Shown here piece by piece: positions 17,241 to 26,038 of a DNA stretch of 64,000 nt. The notes beneath the pieces were generated by a model. The model saw only the letters and a list, made by a program, of their open reading frames with translations. It did not search any database and was not told the origin of the DNA. Source of the stretch: Hydrogenoanaerobacterium saccharovorans (lineage in GTDB: Bacteria; Bacillota; Clostridia; Oscillospirales; Ruminococcaceae); assembly GCF_003814745.1 (NCBI RefSeq), contig NZ_RKRD01000001.1:1364001-1428000 (forward strand), read 5' to 3'. A program made the position numbers and the translations under genes. Within the stretch, counting starts at the first letter, position 1. Each line of letters opens with the position of its first letter.

Positions 17241-18044
17241 GTGAAAAAAAGACTTGATATAGCAGTAACCGAAAACGGCCTGATAGATAGCCGTGAAAAA
17301 GCGAAAAGCTTGATTATGGCGGGGCTTGTTTACGTCAATAATCAGAAGGCAGATAAACCGGGCATGGCAGTTTCGGATACCGATAAAATTGAACTGCGCG
17401 GCGAAACCATGCGTTATGTAAGCAGAGGCGGGTTAAAACTCGAAAAAGCCATACCCCGTTATCATCTTAATCTGCAAGGCACAATCTGTATGGATATTGG
17501 CGCTTCTACAGGAGGCTTTACCGACTGCATGCTGCAAAACGGTGCTGTCAAAGTTTATTCCATCGATGTTGGTTATGGGCAGTTGGCATGGAAGCTGCGT
17601 ACAGATGAACGGGTGGTTAATCTTGAGCGAACAAATTTTCGTTATGTTACCGAAAAAGAGATACCGGACAAAATAGATTTTGCCAGTGTGGATGTATCTT
17701 TTATCTCTCTGACGCTGATTTTGCCTGTTGCAAAAACTTTACTCAAGCAAAATGGCGAGATGGTATGTCTTGTAAAACCCCAGTTTGAGGCAGGCAAAGG
17801 TAGAGTCGGGAAAAAAGGTGTAGTAAAAGAACCTGAAATTCATCGTGAAGTAATTGCTAAGGTTGCTGATTTTGCTTATTCTATAGGCTTTTCGGTGCTT
17901 GATGTGGACTATTCTCCCATAAAAGGTCCCGAAGGGAACATTGAGTATTTGCTATATATTAAAAATGAACAAAATCCGGTGCACAACGTCAATCAAGAGG
18001 TTATACAAAACATAGTAGAGCTTTCTCATCATAATTTGGAATAA
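17241..18044 (+). CDS. tlyA: TlyA family rRNA 2'-O-methyltransferase
   Basis: S4-domain plus FtsJ-like methyltransferase; TlyA members methylate ribose on rRNA. 267 residues from GTG: S4 domain (KKRLDIAVTENGLIDSREKA; GLVYVNNQ), SAM-binding DIGASTGGFTDCMLQNGA, DVSFISLTLILP and KPQFEAG. The GTG at 17241 is preferred over the ATG at 17229 because GGTGG lies 6 nt before it and the family begins KKRLD. Sits between dxs and nadK as in Bacillus (yqxC). Confidence 0.92.
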   Translation: MKKRLDIAVTENGLIDSREKAKSLIMAGLVYVNNQKADKPGMAVSDTDKIELRGETMRYVSRGGLKLEKAIPRYHLNLQGTICMDIGASTGGFTDCMLQNGAVKVYSIDVGYGQLAWKLRTDERVVNLERTNFRYVTEKEIPDKIDFASVDVSFISLTLILPVAKTLLKQNGEMVCLVKPQFEAGKGRVGKKGVVKEPEIHREVIAKVADFAYSIGFSVLDVDYSPIKGPEGNIEYLLYIKNEQNPVHNVNQEVIQNIVELSHHNLE

Positions 18045-18087
18045 ACAAAGCTGAAACCGTACTATGGCTTAAAGGAAGGAGTCAACG

Positions 18088-18942
18088 ATGAAGGCGATTC
18101 TGACCCCTAATTTTAAAAAAGAACATACTGAAAAATGCTTAAATGAAACACTTGAAGTTCTTTATAAAATCGGTATTGAAGCTTATTTGGATAGCGTATA
18201 TCGCCAGTATGTAAGCAGCGAGCACGTTGTTTTTTGCGAGTTTATTAACGCTGTCAGTCATATGGATCTTATCATTGCTATTGGCGGAGATGGTACAATC
18301 ATTCATAGCTCAAAATACGGGATTAAGCATAATTTACCTGTACTTGGCATCAATGTAGGGCGTTTGGGCTTTCTTGCACAGCTAGAGTGCGATGAGCTCC
18401 ATAAGCTTTCAAGTTTGGTAGAAGGCAGTTATACTGTGCAAAACCATATGCTCATTGAGGCTAAAATTCAAACAGATTCAGAGCAGATGGTGTGCGTAGC
18501 ACTAAATGATATTGCCATTACCAAGGGTGAATTTTCTAAAATAGTAGATATTGAAGTAACTTGTGCTGAAAAACTTGTAAGCGAATATCACGCCGACGGT
18601 GTTATTTTCGCCACCCCAACCGGTTCTACCGCCTATGCTATGTCTGCAGGCGGTCCTATTGTTGATCCAAGCATCGATTCGATAGCAATGACACCCATTT
18701 GCCCCCACTCATTATTCTCACGTTCTGTGCTGTTTTCACCAGAAAAGGCACTTACCGTACGAGCAAAATATATTAACAATCAAAATGATTTGTATTTATC
18801 CGCAGATGGAGAACGACCCATTAAAATACGACGAGACAGTCAAATAATAATACAAAAATCGAAATTAACTGCAAAACTTATTAATTTTGGTGAACGGGAT
18901 TTTTATGAAATATTGAATTTGAAAATTTTGGGAAGAGGGTAG
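18088..18942 (+). CDS. nadK: NAD kinase
   Basis: Phosphorylates NAD+ to NADP+. 284 residues with the GGDGT motif at residues 66-70 (LIIAIGGDGTIIHSS), LGINVGRLGFLAQLE, ALNDIAITKG (NE/ND motif) and YHADGVIFATPTGSTAYAMS. Good AAGGAAGGAG ribosome site. Part of the dxs-tlyA-nadK-argR-recN run; argR starts 4 nt after the stop. Confidence 0.96.
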   Translation: MKAILTPNFKKEHTEKCLNETLEVLYKIGIEAYLDSVYRQYVSSEHVVFCEFINAVSHMDLIIAIGGDGTIIHSSKYGIKHNLPVLGINVGRLGFLAQLECDELHKLSSLVEGSYTVQNHMLIEAKIQTDSEQMVCVALNDIAITKGEFSKIVDIEVTCAEKLVSEYHADGVIFATPTGSTAYAMSAGGPIVDPSIDSIAMTPICPHSLFSRSVLFSPEKALTVRAKYINNQNDLYLSADGERPIKIRRDSQIIIQKSKLTAKLINFGERDFYEILNLKILGRG

Positions 18943-18946
18943 AACG

Positions 18947-19402
18947 ATGAAGTCGAAGAGGCATGAAAAAATATTAGAAATAATTCTTGATAATGTTGTG
19001 GATACGCAAGAAGAGCTTCTGCGCCTTTTGAAAAAAGAGGGTTTTCATGTTACACAGGCAACGGTTTCAAGAGATATTAAAGATTTACGGCTTATTAAGA
19101 CTTTATCAGCCGATGGGCGTTATCGTTATACTTTTGTTACCCCCGAAAAAACTACGAATGTCTCTACACGTTTTCGTGCTATATTTACCGAAACAGTTAT
19201 TTCGGTAGATTATGCGGGGCACACGGTTGTAGTTAAGTGCCATACCGGTATGGCAAATGCGGCTTGTGCAGCCCTCGACCTTCTCAATTTGGATAATGTA
19301 GTAGGTACTCTCTCGGGAGATGACACTTTTTTTATTCTTACACGTGAAATAGCTGATGCTCAAAAACTAGTACAAGAGTTGCAGACCTATATTACAAGGT
19401 AG
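18947..19402 (+). CDS. argR: Arginine repressor ArgR/AhrC
   Basis: Arginine-responsive transcription factor. 151 residues: N-terminal winged helix-turn-helix (KSKRHEKILEIILDN; FHVTQATVSRDIKDLRLIK) and C-terminal hexamerization and arginine-binding domain with HTGMANAACAALD and VVGTLSGDDTFFILTR. The motif GTLSGDDTF is the usual arginine-binding loop. Placed next to recN as in most Firmicutes. No arginine biosynthesis genes are in this window. Confidence 0.95.
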   Translation: MKSKRHEKILEIILDNVVDTQEELLRLLKKEGFHVTQATVSRDIKDLRLIKTLSADGRYRYTFVTPEKTTNVSTRFRAIFTETVISVDYAGHTVVVKCHTGMANAACAALDLLNLDNVVGTLSGDDTFFILTREIADAQKLVQELQTYITR

Positions 19403-19410
19403 GTGACACC

Positions 19411-21087
19411 ATGCTGACACAACTATACATTCAAAATATTGCTGTTATCGAAAAAACCTCGATTGAGTTTCAGCCGGGGTTTAATATCTTTACAGGCGAA
19501 ACCGGCGCAGGTAAATCGATTCTTATCGATGCAATCAGCGCTGTTTTAGGTTTCCGTACATCTCGAGACCTTATTCGTACTGGTGCGGATAAAGCAATTG
19601 TAACGGCGTTGTTTGATCATTTATCGCAGGATACAATAGATGCTCTTACCGGTTTTGGCTATGAACCGGAAGAGGACGGCACACTTTTACTTTCGCGCGA
19701 ACTTACGACAGAAGGGAAAAACACTTGTAAAATCGGCGGCAGGCCTGCAACAGTATCCATTCTGCGTGAGGTAGCAGATACTCTCATTAACATTCATGGG
19801 CAGCATGATAATCAGGCACTGATGGTTTCGGAAAAACATATAAAATTTATCGATAGCTTTGCCGATGTTGATGAGCTGCTTACTCGTTATAAAGAACTTT
19901 ATACTCAGCTTCTTAATATCAAAAGAGAACTGGAAAAATGTAATATTGACGAGGCAGAAAAAGCATATCGTATCGATCTTTTAACCTATCAAATTGATGA
20001 AATAACCGATGCAGACCTTAAAACAGATGAGGAAGAAGAACTGATTGCTCAAAAAAAGAGGATAGGAAATGCGGCAAAAATAGTTGCAAGTATTGCAGAA
20101 GCAGACATCGCACTGAATGGTGATGATGAAACAGAAGGGCTTGTTGCAACGTTAAGTACTGCGAAAGATGCAATTACTACAGCGGGGCGATATTTTACCG
20201 ACCTTGAAGAAATGGCAGCGCGTATTGACGAAATTTACTATGAGCTGCGGGAATACGCCTCGGATATCCATAGTTATACTGCTGATCTCGAGTTTAATGA
20301 GGGTGACATCAACCGTATTGAAATGCGTTTAGATATGATTTATAAACTGAAACAAAAGTATGGTACTTCTGTGGAGGAAATTCTCTCATTTCTTAAAAAA
20401 GCAACCGAAGAATTATCTTCCATCAATCAGTCTGATGAGCTTCAACATAAGCTGAATGTCCAACTTGCACATCTTACACGCAATGCGCAAAAATTGGCGG
20501 AAGAACTCTCCGAACGCCGAAATAGGGCTGCGGCCCAATTTACAAGTGCGGTAGGGGAAGAACTGAAATTTTTGGATATGCCTTTTGTGCGCTTAGAAGT
20601 AAAAAATGATGTTGGTGAATTATCTAACGATGGTATTGATAATATGGAGTTTATGATTTCTACCAATCCGGGTGAGCCGCCAAAATCTCTTTCCAAAATT
20701 GCATCCGGCGGTGAGCTTTCGCGTATTATGCTCAGCCTCAAAAATGTAATTGCAGATAAAGATCAGGTCGGTACGCTTATTTTTGATGAAATAGATACCG
20801 GAGTCAGCGGTCGTGCAGCTCAAAAGATAGGACAAAAACTGAAACAGGTCTCAAAAGGGCGGCAGATTATCTGTGTTACACACCTTGCGCAGGTTGCTTG
20901 CTACGCCAATCATCATCTGCTGATTGAAAAGAATGTCAGAAACAATAGAACTTATACCGAAGTTCGTGCTTTGAGCAGCATCGAACGTGTCCAAGAGATA
21001 GCGCGAATTATTGGTGGTGCTGATATTACCGATACTGTTTTAAAAAATGCCGAAGAAATGCTTAATTTAGCACAAAAACAGTCTTGA
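19411..21087 (+). CDS. recN: DNA repair protein RecN
   Basis: SMC-like ATPase that acts early at double-strand breaks. 558 residues: Walker A FTGETGAGKSILIDAI near residue 30, QHDNQAL, a coiled-coil middle, then signature KIASGGELSRIMLSLK, Walker B TLIFDEIDTGVSGRAAQKIG and CVTHLAQVACYANHH. Normal length, no frameshift. Starts 8 nt after argR; the stop overlaps the -35 element of the tyrS leader promoter. Confidence 0.96.
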   Translation: MLTQLYIQNIAVIEKTSIEFQPGFNIFTGETGAGKSILIDAISAVLGFRTSRDLIRTGADKAIVTALFDHLSQDTIDALTGFGYEPEEDGTLLLSRELTTEGKNTCKIGGRPATVSILREVADTLINIHGQHDNQALMVSEKHIKFIDSFADVDELLTRYKELYTQLLNIKRELEKCNIDEAEKAYRIDLLTYQIDEITDADLKTDEEEELIAQKKRIGNAAKIVASIAEADIALNGDDETEGLVATLSTAKDAITTAGRYFTDLEEMAARIDEIYYELREYASDIHSYTADLEFNEGDINRIEMRLDMIYKLKQKYGTSVEEILSFLKKATEELSSINQSDELQHKLNVQLAHLTRNAQKLAEELSERRNRAAAQFTSAVGEELKFLDMPFVRLEVKNDVGELSNDGIDNMEFMISTNPGEPPKSLSKIASGGELSRIMLSLKNVIADKDQVGTLIFDEIDTGVSGRAAQKIGQKLKQVSKGRQIICVTHLAQVACYANHHLLIEKNVRNNRTYTEVRALSSIERVQEIARIIGGADITDTVLKNAEEMLNLAQKQS

Positions 21088-21112
21088 CAAATATTTTGTA
21101 TTATGATATAGT
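21084..21112 (+). promoter_or_regulatory. Promoter of the tyrS T-box leader
   Basis: Perfect TTGACA and near-perfect TATAGT separated by 17 nt. The -35 overlaps the recN stop codon. Transcription would start just before the T-box stem I. Confidence 0.75.
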
Positions 21113-21117
21113 CCCAG

Positions 21118-21378
21118 TAATAGCTGTGAAGAGAACGAGTAACCGTGCAGGTTCATCCCAGAGAGCTTTTGGTTGGTGAAAAAAAGCATGAGCGGTGCGG
21201 TGAATACATCTCGGAGCTGCAAAGGCGAAAGTACAGTAGTTTTTGTCGGGGGCGCCCGTTACAGCGTTAAGGTATGATAGTACCTGATGAGGTTATGACT
21301 GTGAGGTCATAACGAACTAGAGGTGGTACAGCGTTTATGACGCCCTCTATCTGCAAAATTGCGGATAGAGGGCTTTTC
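21118..21378 (+). promoter_or_regulatory. T-box riboswitch, tyrosine specifier
   Basis: Leader RNA that senses uncharged tRNA(Tyr) and controls tyrS by antitermination. Stem I shows CCCAGAGAGC, GGTTGGTGAAAA and the specifier loop GAATACATCTCGGAGC, with TAC (Tyr) at 21205-21207. The T-box bulge AGAGGTGGTACAGCG spans about 21319-21333; its UGGU would pair with the tRNA ACCA end. Right after it comes the intrinsic terminator. The usual ACCGCG after UGGU is ACAGCG here, a small departure. Confidence 0.93.
21342..21378 (+). terminator. T-box terminator before tyrS
   Basis: GCCCTCTATCTGC pairs with GCGGATAGAGGGC, followed by TTTTCTT. The 5' arm partly overlaps the region needed by the antiterminator, as expected for a T-box. 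Confidence 0.9.
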
Positions 21379-21417
21379 TTATATCCGCAAACAAACATTT
21401 TTAAAGGAGAAAGATTG

Positions 21418-22635
21418 ATGACTGTATTTGAAGAACTGAAACGCCGTGGCTTAATTGCACAAATGACACATGAAGACAAAATTAAAGATATGCTGGAAAA
21501 TGAAAAAACTACCTTTTATATTGGTTTTGATGCAACAGCAAATAGCCTTCATGTGGGGCATTTTCTCCAATTAATTGTAATTCAGCATATGCAGCGAGCA
21601 GGGCATACACCAATTCTGCTTTTGGGCACCGGAACAACAATGGTTGGCGATCCTACAGGTAAAACCGATATGCGTCCGATGCTTACCAAAGAACAAATTA
21701 ACTATAATGCCGATTGTTTTGTTCAGCAGATGTCTAAATTTGTTGATATGGACAATGCAATCGTAGTGCATAATGGTGATTGGCTTTGTGAACTAAAATA
21801 CCTTGAAATGCTTCGTGATGTGGGAGCATGCTTCTCGGTAAACAAAATGCTTACTGCAGAATGCTTCAAATCCCGTTTAGCTGTGGGGCTGTCGTTTATT
21901 GAGTTTAACTATATGATTATGCAGAGCTACGATTTTCTGCATCTGTACAGAACTCATAACTGCCGTTTGGAACTTGGCGGAGACGATCAGTGGAGCAATA
22001 TCCTCGGTGGTGTTGACCTTGTTCGCCGTAAAGAGCAAGCAGAAGTATGTGGTATGACGTTTACCCTGCTTACCACCAAAGAGGGTAAAAAAATGGGCAA
22101 AACCGAAAATGGAGCCATCTGGCTCAATCCCGAAAAAACCACTCCTTATGGGTTCTTCCAATACTGGAGAAATGTAGATGATGCGGATGTCATCAACTGT
22201 TTGAAACTGCTTACCTTTGTACCCATTGAAGAGATAGAAGCAATGGAAAGCTGGCAAGGCAGCGAACTTAATAAAGCAAAAGAATTGCTGGCTTATGAAC
22301 TGACAAAAATGGTTCACAGCAAAGAGGATGCAGACAAAGCATTGGAGGCAGCACGTGCAGTGTTTGGTGCAGGTGCACACAGCCAAAATATGCCTACCAC
22401 ACAGTTATCGGCGGATGATTTTACCGGCGGCAGCATCACTGTAATCGATCTTCTTGTAAAAGCAGGGTTGACTCCTTCTAAAGCGGAGGCTCGCCGTTTG
22501 GTACAGCAGGGCGGTATATCGGTTGATGATGCAAAAGTTTCCGATCCTATGACGGCATTTTCCATTTCCGAATTTGAAAAAAATCATAAAATTATAAAAA
22601 AGGGTAAAAAAGTATTCCACAAGATTATATTATAA
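21418..22635 (+). CDS. tyrS: Tyrosyl-tRNA synthetase
   Basis: Charges tRNA(Tyr). 405 residues: class I HIGH-type motif HVGHF (NSLHVGHFLQL), YIGFDATA, GGDDQWSNILGG, KMSKS-type loop KKMGKTENGAIWL, and a C-terminal S4 RNA-binding domain (LTPSKAEARRLVQQGGIS). ATG at 21418 follows AAAGGAGAAAGATTG; the longer frame would begin inside the terminator. Regulation by the T-box upstream with Tyr specifier agrees with the product. Confidence 0.97.
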   Translation: MTVFEELKRRGLIAQMTHEDKIKDMLENEKTTFYIGFDATANSLHVGHFLQLIVIQHMQRAGHTPILLLGTGTTMVGDPTGKTDMRPMLTKEQINYNADCFVQQMSKFVDMDNAIVVHNGDWLCELKYLEMLRDVGACFSVNKMLTAECFKSRLAVGLSFIEFNYMIMQSYDFLHLYRTHNCRLELGGDDQWSNILGGVDLVRRKEQAEVCGMTFTLLTTKEGKKMGKTENGAIWLNPEKTTPYGFFQYWRNVDDADVINCLKLLTFVPIEEIEAMESWQGSELNKAKELLAYELTKMVHSKEDADKALEAARAVFGAGAHSQNMPTTQLSADDFTGGSITVIDLLVKAGLTPSKAEARRLVQQGGISVDDAKVSDPMTAFSISEFEKNHKIIKKGKKVFHKIIL

Positions 22636-22640
22636 TTCTA

Positions 22641-22671
22641 AAGGGGGCGGTATCATACCGTCTCCTTTTTG
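22641..22671 (+). terminator. Terminator of tyrS
   Basis: AAGGGGGCGGT pairs with ACCGTCTCCTT (two G-U pairs) with a tight loop, then TTTTT. Confidence 0.85.
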
Positions 22672-22731
22672 TTGTTCCTTCTGCTCATTTCACTTCATCT
22701 CTTGCGTGAAAGGTTCTCCTAACATTAATAG

Positions 22732-22761
22732 TTGCATATAGATAGTAAGACGTTGTATAAT
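22732..22761 (+). promoter_or_regulatory. Promoter upstream of the PHP phosphoesterase gene
   Basis: TTGCAT and TATAAT separated by 18 nt, 74 nt upstream of the PHP gene start. Confidence 0.55.
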
Positions 22762-22835
22762 AAAAGGGATAGAAATTTCGCAAGTAAAGTGAAATGCCCT
22801 GCGTCAGAAGTCAAACAGAATAGGGGTGTAATACC

Positions 22836-23672
22836 ATGATAGGAGATTTACATTGTCACACAAAGCTATCCGACGGATCAATGGGGCTCGAGGATGTCAT
22901 CTACTTTGCCAAACGTGCAGGGCTGGATTTTGTTTCAATCACAGATCATGACACCATGGCGGGTACTACGCGTGCAACTGTTTTGGGCAAGCGTTACGGT
23001 ATTAATGTGATACCTGGAGTGGAGTTTTCATGTTTTGATAGTGAGCGTGGAAGAAAAGTACATATTCTGTGCTATTTACCGCAAAAGCCCGATCGCTTGG
23101 AGGGTTTATGCAATAAAACGCTAGAGAACCGTACCAAAGCCGGGCTCGAAATGGTTAAGCGGGTATCGCGGTTTTACCCGATTACCGCTGATTTTGTAGC
23201 ACGTTATTACGCGGGTAGCAAAGCGATTTATAAACAGCATATTATGAATGCTCTTATGGATCTTGGTTATACCGACCAAATTTTCGGTGAAGTATTTGCC
23301 CAATTATTCGACAGCAAAAAGGGTTTAATCAATGTTGATGTTGAGTACCCCGATGCTTACGAAGTTTTAGATTTGATTCGCCTTGCGGGAGGAATTTCCG
23401 TACTTGCACACCCGTACGAATACAATTCTTTAGACCTGCTTAATGAGTTACTTGAAAAAGAACTTCTTGACGGTATCGAGGTGTATCATCCCAGAAATAG
23501 TAAGGAAGATACAATTAAGCTCCGGCAGTTGGCAGATAGTTATGGTGTCCTCAAGTTTGGAGGAACAGATTTTCATGGGTTTTATACTAAATCAGCCAGC
23601 CCTCTTGCAACCTGTGTTACCCCGCATGATACGCTGAATCAGATATTTAAACAGAAAAAGCAGATTGTTTAA
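22836..23672 (+). CDS. PHP domain phosphoesterase
   Basis: Metal-dependent phosphoesterase of the PHP family, close to the TrpH/YciV group (nucleoside 3',5'-bisphosphate phosphatases / RNase AM). 278 residues with metal-binding motifs GDLHCHTKLSDGS at the N-terminus, ITDHDTMAG, PGVEFSC, VLAHPYE and GGTDFHGF near the C-terminus. All expected metal ligands are visible. Ribosome site AGGGGTG. Substrate cannot be read from the sequence. The malic enzyme gene starts just after and the two may be cotranscribed. Confidence 0.88.
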   Translation: MIGDLHCHTKLSDGSMGLEDVIYFAKRAGLDFVSITDHDTMAGTTRATVLGKRYGINVIPGVEFSCFDSERGRKVHILCYLPQKPDRLEGLCNKTLENRTKAGLEMVKRVSRFYPITADFVARYYAGSKAIYKQHIMNALMDLGYTDQIFGEVFAQLFDSKKGLINVDVEYPDAYEVLDLIRLAGGISVLAHPYEYNSLDLLNELLEKELLDGIEVYHPRNSKEDTIKLRQLADSYGVLKFGGTDFHGFYTKSASPLATCVTPHDTLNQIFKQKKQIV

Positions 23673-23706
23673 GTATCTGCTGAAAAATGGAGAGATGAAG
23701 TATAAC

Positions 23707-24876
23707 ATGGACGTAAAAGAATTAGCGCTTAAAAAACACTATGAATGGAACGGAAAGATTGAGGTCGTTTCTCGCGCTTGCATTCAATCGCGTGAGGATC
23801 TATCTCTTGCATATACTCCCGGCGTAGCAGAACCATGTCTTGCAATTGCTCAAGATGAAACGAAAGCATACGAACTTACGCGTAAAAATAATTTGGTAGC
23901 CGTAGTTACCGACGGTACCGCTGTGCTTGGGCTCGGTGATATTGGCCCCTCGGCAGCAATGCCGGTGATGGAAGGCAAATGCGCTTTGTTTAAAACATTT
24001 GCCGATGTCGATGCATTTCCTATTTGTGTAGATAGCAAGGATGTCGACACCATTGTAGAAACAATCGCTAATATCTCGAAAAGCTTTGGCGGAATTAATT
24101 TGGAAGATATTGCGGCACCGCGTTGTTTTGAAGTAGAGGCAAAATTAAAAAAACGCTGTGATATTCCCGTTTTTCACGATGACCAACATGGCACTGCAAT
24201 TGTAGTGGCTGCCGCACTGATTAATGCAATCAAAGAAACCTGTAAGAAAAAGGGCGAAATCAAAATAATTGTCAATGGTGCAGGTGCTGCCGGTATTGCA
24301 ATAGCAAAACTGCTGCTGCAATTAAATCTGGGCGAAATTATAATGTGCGATAAAGAAGGTGCAATCTACAAAGATGCCCCTTGGTTGAACGCGGCGCAAA
24401 AAGAAATGGCGCAGCTAACCAACAAGAACAATAAGCAAGGCACATTAAAAGATGTAATAGCCGGAGCAGATGCTTTTATAGGAGTATCTCGTCCGGGGCT
24501 TCTTACAGCTGAAATGGTTTCTACTATGAACAAGGGCATTGTGTTTGCTATGGCAAACCCAACCCCTGAAATTATGCCGGATGAAGCAAAGCGCGGAGGC
24601 GCGGCTGTAGTGGGCACAGGGCGCTCCGATTTTCCAAACCAAATCAATAATGTGCTGGTATTCCCAGGCATATTTAAAGGTGCATTACAAGTAAGGGCAA
24701 GTGATATTACCGAGGGTATGAAGGTTGCTGCGGCATATGCTATTGCAGCGATGATACCCGATGATAAATTGAATGCAGACTATATTTTGCCCGAAGCACT
24801 TGACCCGCAGGTAGCACGCGGTGTTGCCGAGGCAGTATCGGCACAAGCAATTAAAGAAGGCATAGCAAGAATATAG
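23707..24876 (+). CDS. NAD(P)-dependent malic enzyme
   Basis: Oxidative decarboxylation of malate to pyruvate. 389 residues with SLAYTPGVAEPC, GTAVLGLGDIGPSAAMPVMEGK (quoted in part: GLGDIGPSAAMPVMEG), DIAAPRCFEVE, VFHDDQHGTAIV, nucleotide-binding VNGAGAAGIAIAKLL and FAMANPTPEIMPDEA. Full length for the short bacterial malic enzymes. The frame is open to 23665, overlapping the preceding gene; ATG 23707 is preferred since GGAGAG lies 12 nt upstream and MDVKELAL matches the family, although ATG 23695 is possible. Confidence 0.93.
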   Translation: MDVKELALKKHYEWNGKIEVVSRACIQSREDLSLAYTPGVAEPCLAIAQDETKAYELTRKNNLVAVVTDGTAVLGLGDIGPSAAMPVMEGKCALFKTFADVDAFPICVDSKDVDTIVETIANISKSFGGINLEDIAAPRCFEVEAKLKKRCDIPVFHDDQHGTAIVVAAALINAIKETCKKKGEIKIIVNGAGAAGIAIAKLLLQLNLGEIIMCDKEGAIYKDAPWLNAAQKEMAQLTNKNNKQGTLKDVIAGADAFIGVSRPGLLTAEMVSTMNKGIVFAMANPTPEIMPDEAKRGGAAVVGTGRSDFPNQINNVLVFPGIFKGALQVRASDITEGMKVAAAYAIAAMIPDDKLNADYILPEALDPQVARGVAEAVSAQAIKEGIARI

Positions 24877-24903
24877 AGAAGTACAAGGAAAGGAATTCTG
24901 TTA

Positions 24904-25152
24904 ATGGTTAGTACGTACAGACCCAAAGGGGTTTGCAGCCAGCTAATTAAGTTGGATGTAGAAAACAATATAATTAAATCGGTAGAGTTTTTAGGCGGTT
25001 GTGCAGGTAATACAAAAGGCGTATCTGCCCTTGTTCAAGGTAGACCAATAGATGAGGTTATTAAAACTCTTAAAGGAATCCGCTGCGGAATGAAAGCAAC
25101 ATCTTGTCCCGATCAGTTAGCTTGCGCGCTGGAAGAGATAAAACAAAAATAA
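24904..25152 (+). CDS. TIGR03905 family TSCPD domain protein
   Basis: 82-residue protein with the terminal TSCPDQLACALEEI motif found at the end of some ribonucleotide reductases and in small stand-alone proteins. Other features: YRPKGVCSQLI, FLGGCAGNTKGVSALVQG and IRCGMKATSCPDQLA, with five Cys. Metal binding is suspected for the domain; function is unknown. ATG after AAAGGAATTCTGTTA. Between malic enzyme and an unknown gene, all reading in the same direction. Confidence 0.85.
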   Translation: MVSTYRPKGVCSQLIKLDVENNIIKSVEFLGGCAGNTKGVSALVQGRPIDEVIKTLKGIRCGMKATSCPDQLACALEEIKQK

Positions 25153-25177
25153 ACTGGAATAGAGGAAGGGGTTTGCA

Positions 25178-25759
25178 GTGTTGAACAATCAAAATGAACT
25201 GTTTGAGGATAATGATATTAAAATTGCAGGTGTTTCAGATAAAAAAGTACTTGATGACGGCGAAATTGCCGCAATGGAATTTAATGAGCAGAAACAAAAC
25301 GGTAACATTGAAAAAGCATATACACTGGGTAAGCGTCTTTCTGAAATAATTTTTACCACAGATGACATTTTAGCTGCACACTGTTGTAAAAAATATGCGG
25401 TGAATGAAACGATACGAAGCAATGCTCAGGTGTTGTTTGCATTTATTGTTGATACGGTGTTGGAACATGGCTGCCCAAATTCTATAACGGCTCAGACAGC
25501 TCTTAATTATTTTCATGAGCAAGTACGCGAAAAATCGCCTGAATCGTATAATGCTATTGTAGAAAGCGGCGCATTTTCACTTTATTTACTTTGCAGCAGG
25601 GATGATAAAGTTTCTCAATCTTCTTGCATAGGGGATGCATTTGCAGACAGCTGTGATATGGAAGAAGATAAAGCAGTTGTAAAAATTGGTGATGACCTTT
25701 ACAATACTTATTTTAATATCTGCAGCACAGAACTGAAAAATGTAAATTTTATTAAATAA
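25178..25759 (+). CDS. Protein of unknown function, helical
   Basis: 193 residues, not recognised. No signal peptide or membrane segment. After an acidic N-terminus (about residues 1-40), the protein looks mostly helical and holds several cysteines (HCCKKY, LLCSRDD, SSCIGDAFADSCDM). It starts at GTG 25178 or TTG 25181 after GAGGAAGGGG. Codon use resembles its neighbours, and it shares direction and close spacing with the TSCPD gene, so it is probably the last gene of that unit. It ends at a strong palindromic terminator. Confidence 0.7.
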   Translation: MLNNQNELFEDNDIKIAGVSDKKVLDDGEIAAMEFNEQKQNGNIEKAYTLGKRLSEIIFTTDDILAAHCCKKYAVNETIRSNAQVLFAFIVDTVLEHGCPNSITAQTALNYFHEQVREKSPESYNAIVESGAFSLYLLCSRDDKVSQSSCIGDAFADSCDMEEDKAVVKIGDDLYNTYFNICSTELKNVNFIK

Positions 25760-25780
25760 CTTATGTTGTACATATATAAA

Positions 25781-25820
25781 AGAAAACCGGAGGGCAATTG
25801 CCCTCCGGTTTTCTTTTTTT
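25781..25820. terminator. Bidirectional terminator
   Basis: AGAAAACCGGAGGGCAATTG followed by its exact complement gives a 16-bp perfect palindrome flanked by A and T runs. It can end the unknown gene on the plus strand and the small Cys-rich gene on the minus strand. Confidence 0.93.
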
Positions 25821-25858
25821 GCTCGTCACTTATTCATTGATTAAAGCATCTAATGTGC

Positions 25859-26038
25859 TTAGCAGCAATCGTTGCCGCATCCACCGCAGTTGTTACCGCA
25901 GCCGCCACAGTTGTTGTTGCCACAACCACCGCAGTTGTTGCCGCAGCCACCGAAGCCGTTTCCACAGCAGCAGAAGATGATAATAAGCAGAATAAGTATC
26001 CAGCAGCAGCTATTGTTACCAAAGAATCCGTTTGACAT
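25859..26038 (-). CDS. Small Cys/Gly/Asn-rich membrane mini-protein
   Basis: 59-residue protein on the minus strand, start ATG at 26036-26038 with AGGAGGA 9 nt upstream. Residues 1-10 are polar, 11-12 are Cys-Cys, 13-22 are very hydrophobic (WILILLIIIF), 23-25 are Cys-Cys-Cys, and residues 26-59 are repeats of GGCGNNCGGCG type ending NDCC. There are 14 Cys in 59 residues, with no charged residue apart from one Asp. It resembles short Cys-rich proteins seen in sporulating Clostridia (possible coat, metal-binding or membrane-tethered peptide), but I cannot name it. Its own ribosome site and terminator support a real gene, and the Ala/Val-rich frames over it are shadows. Confidence 0.8.
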   Translation of the reverse strand: MSNGFFGNNSCCWILILLIIIFCCCGNGFGGCGNNCGGCGNNNCGGCGNNCGGCGNDCC

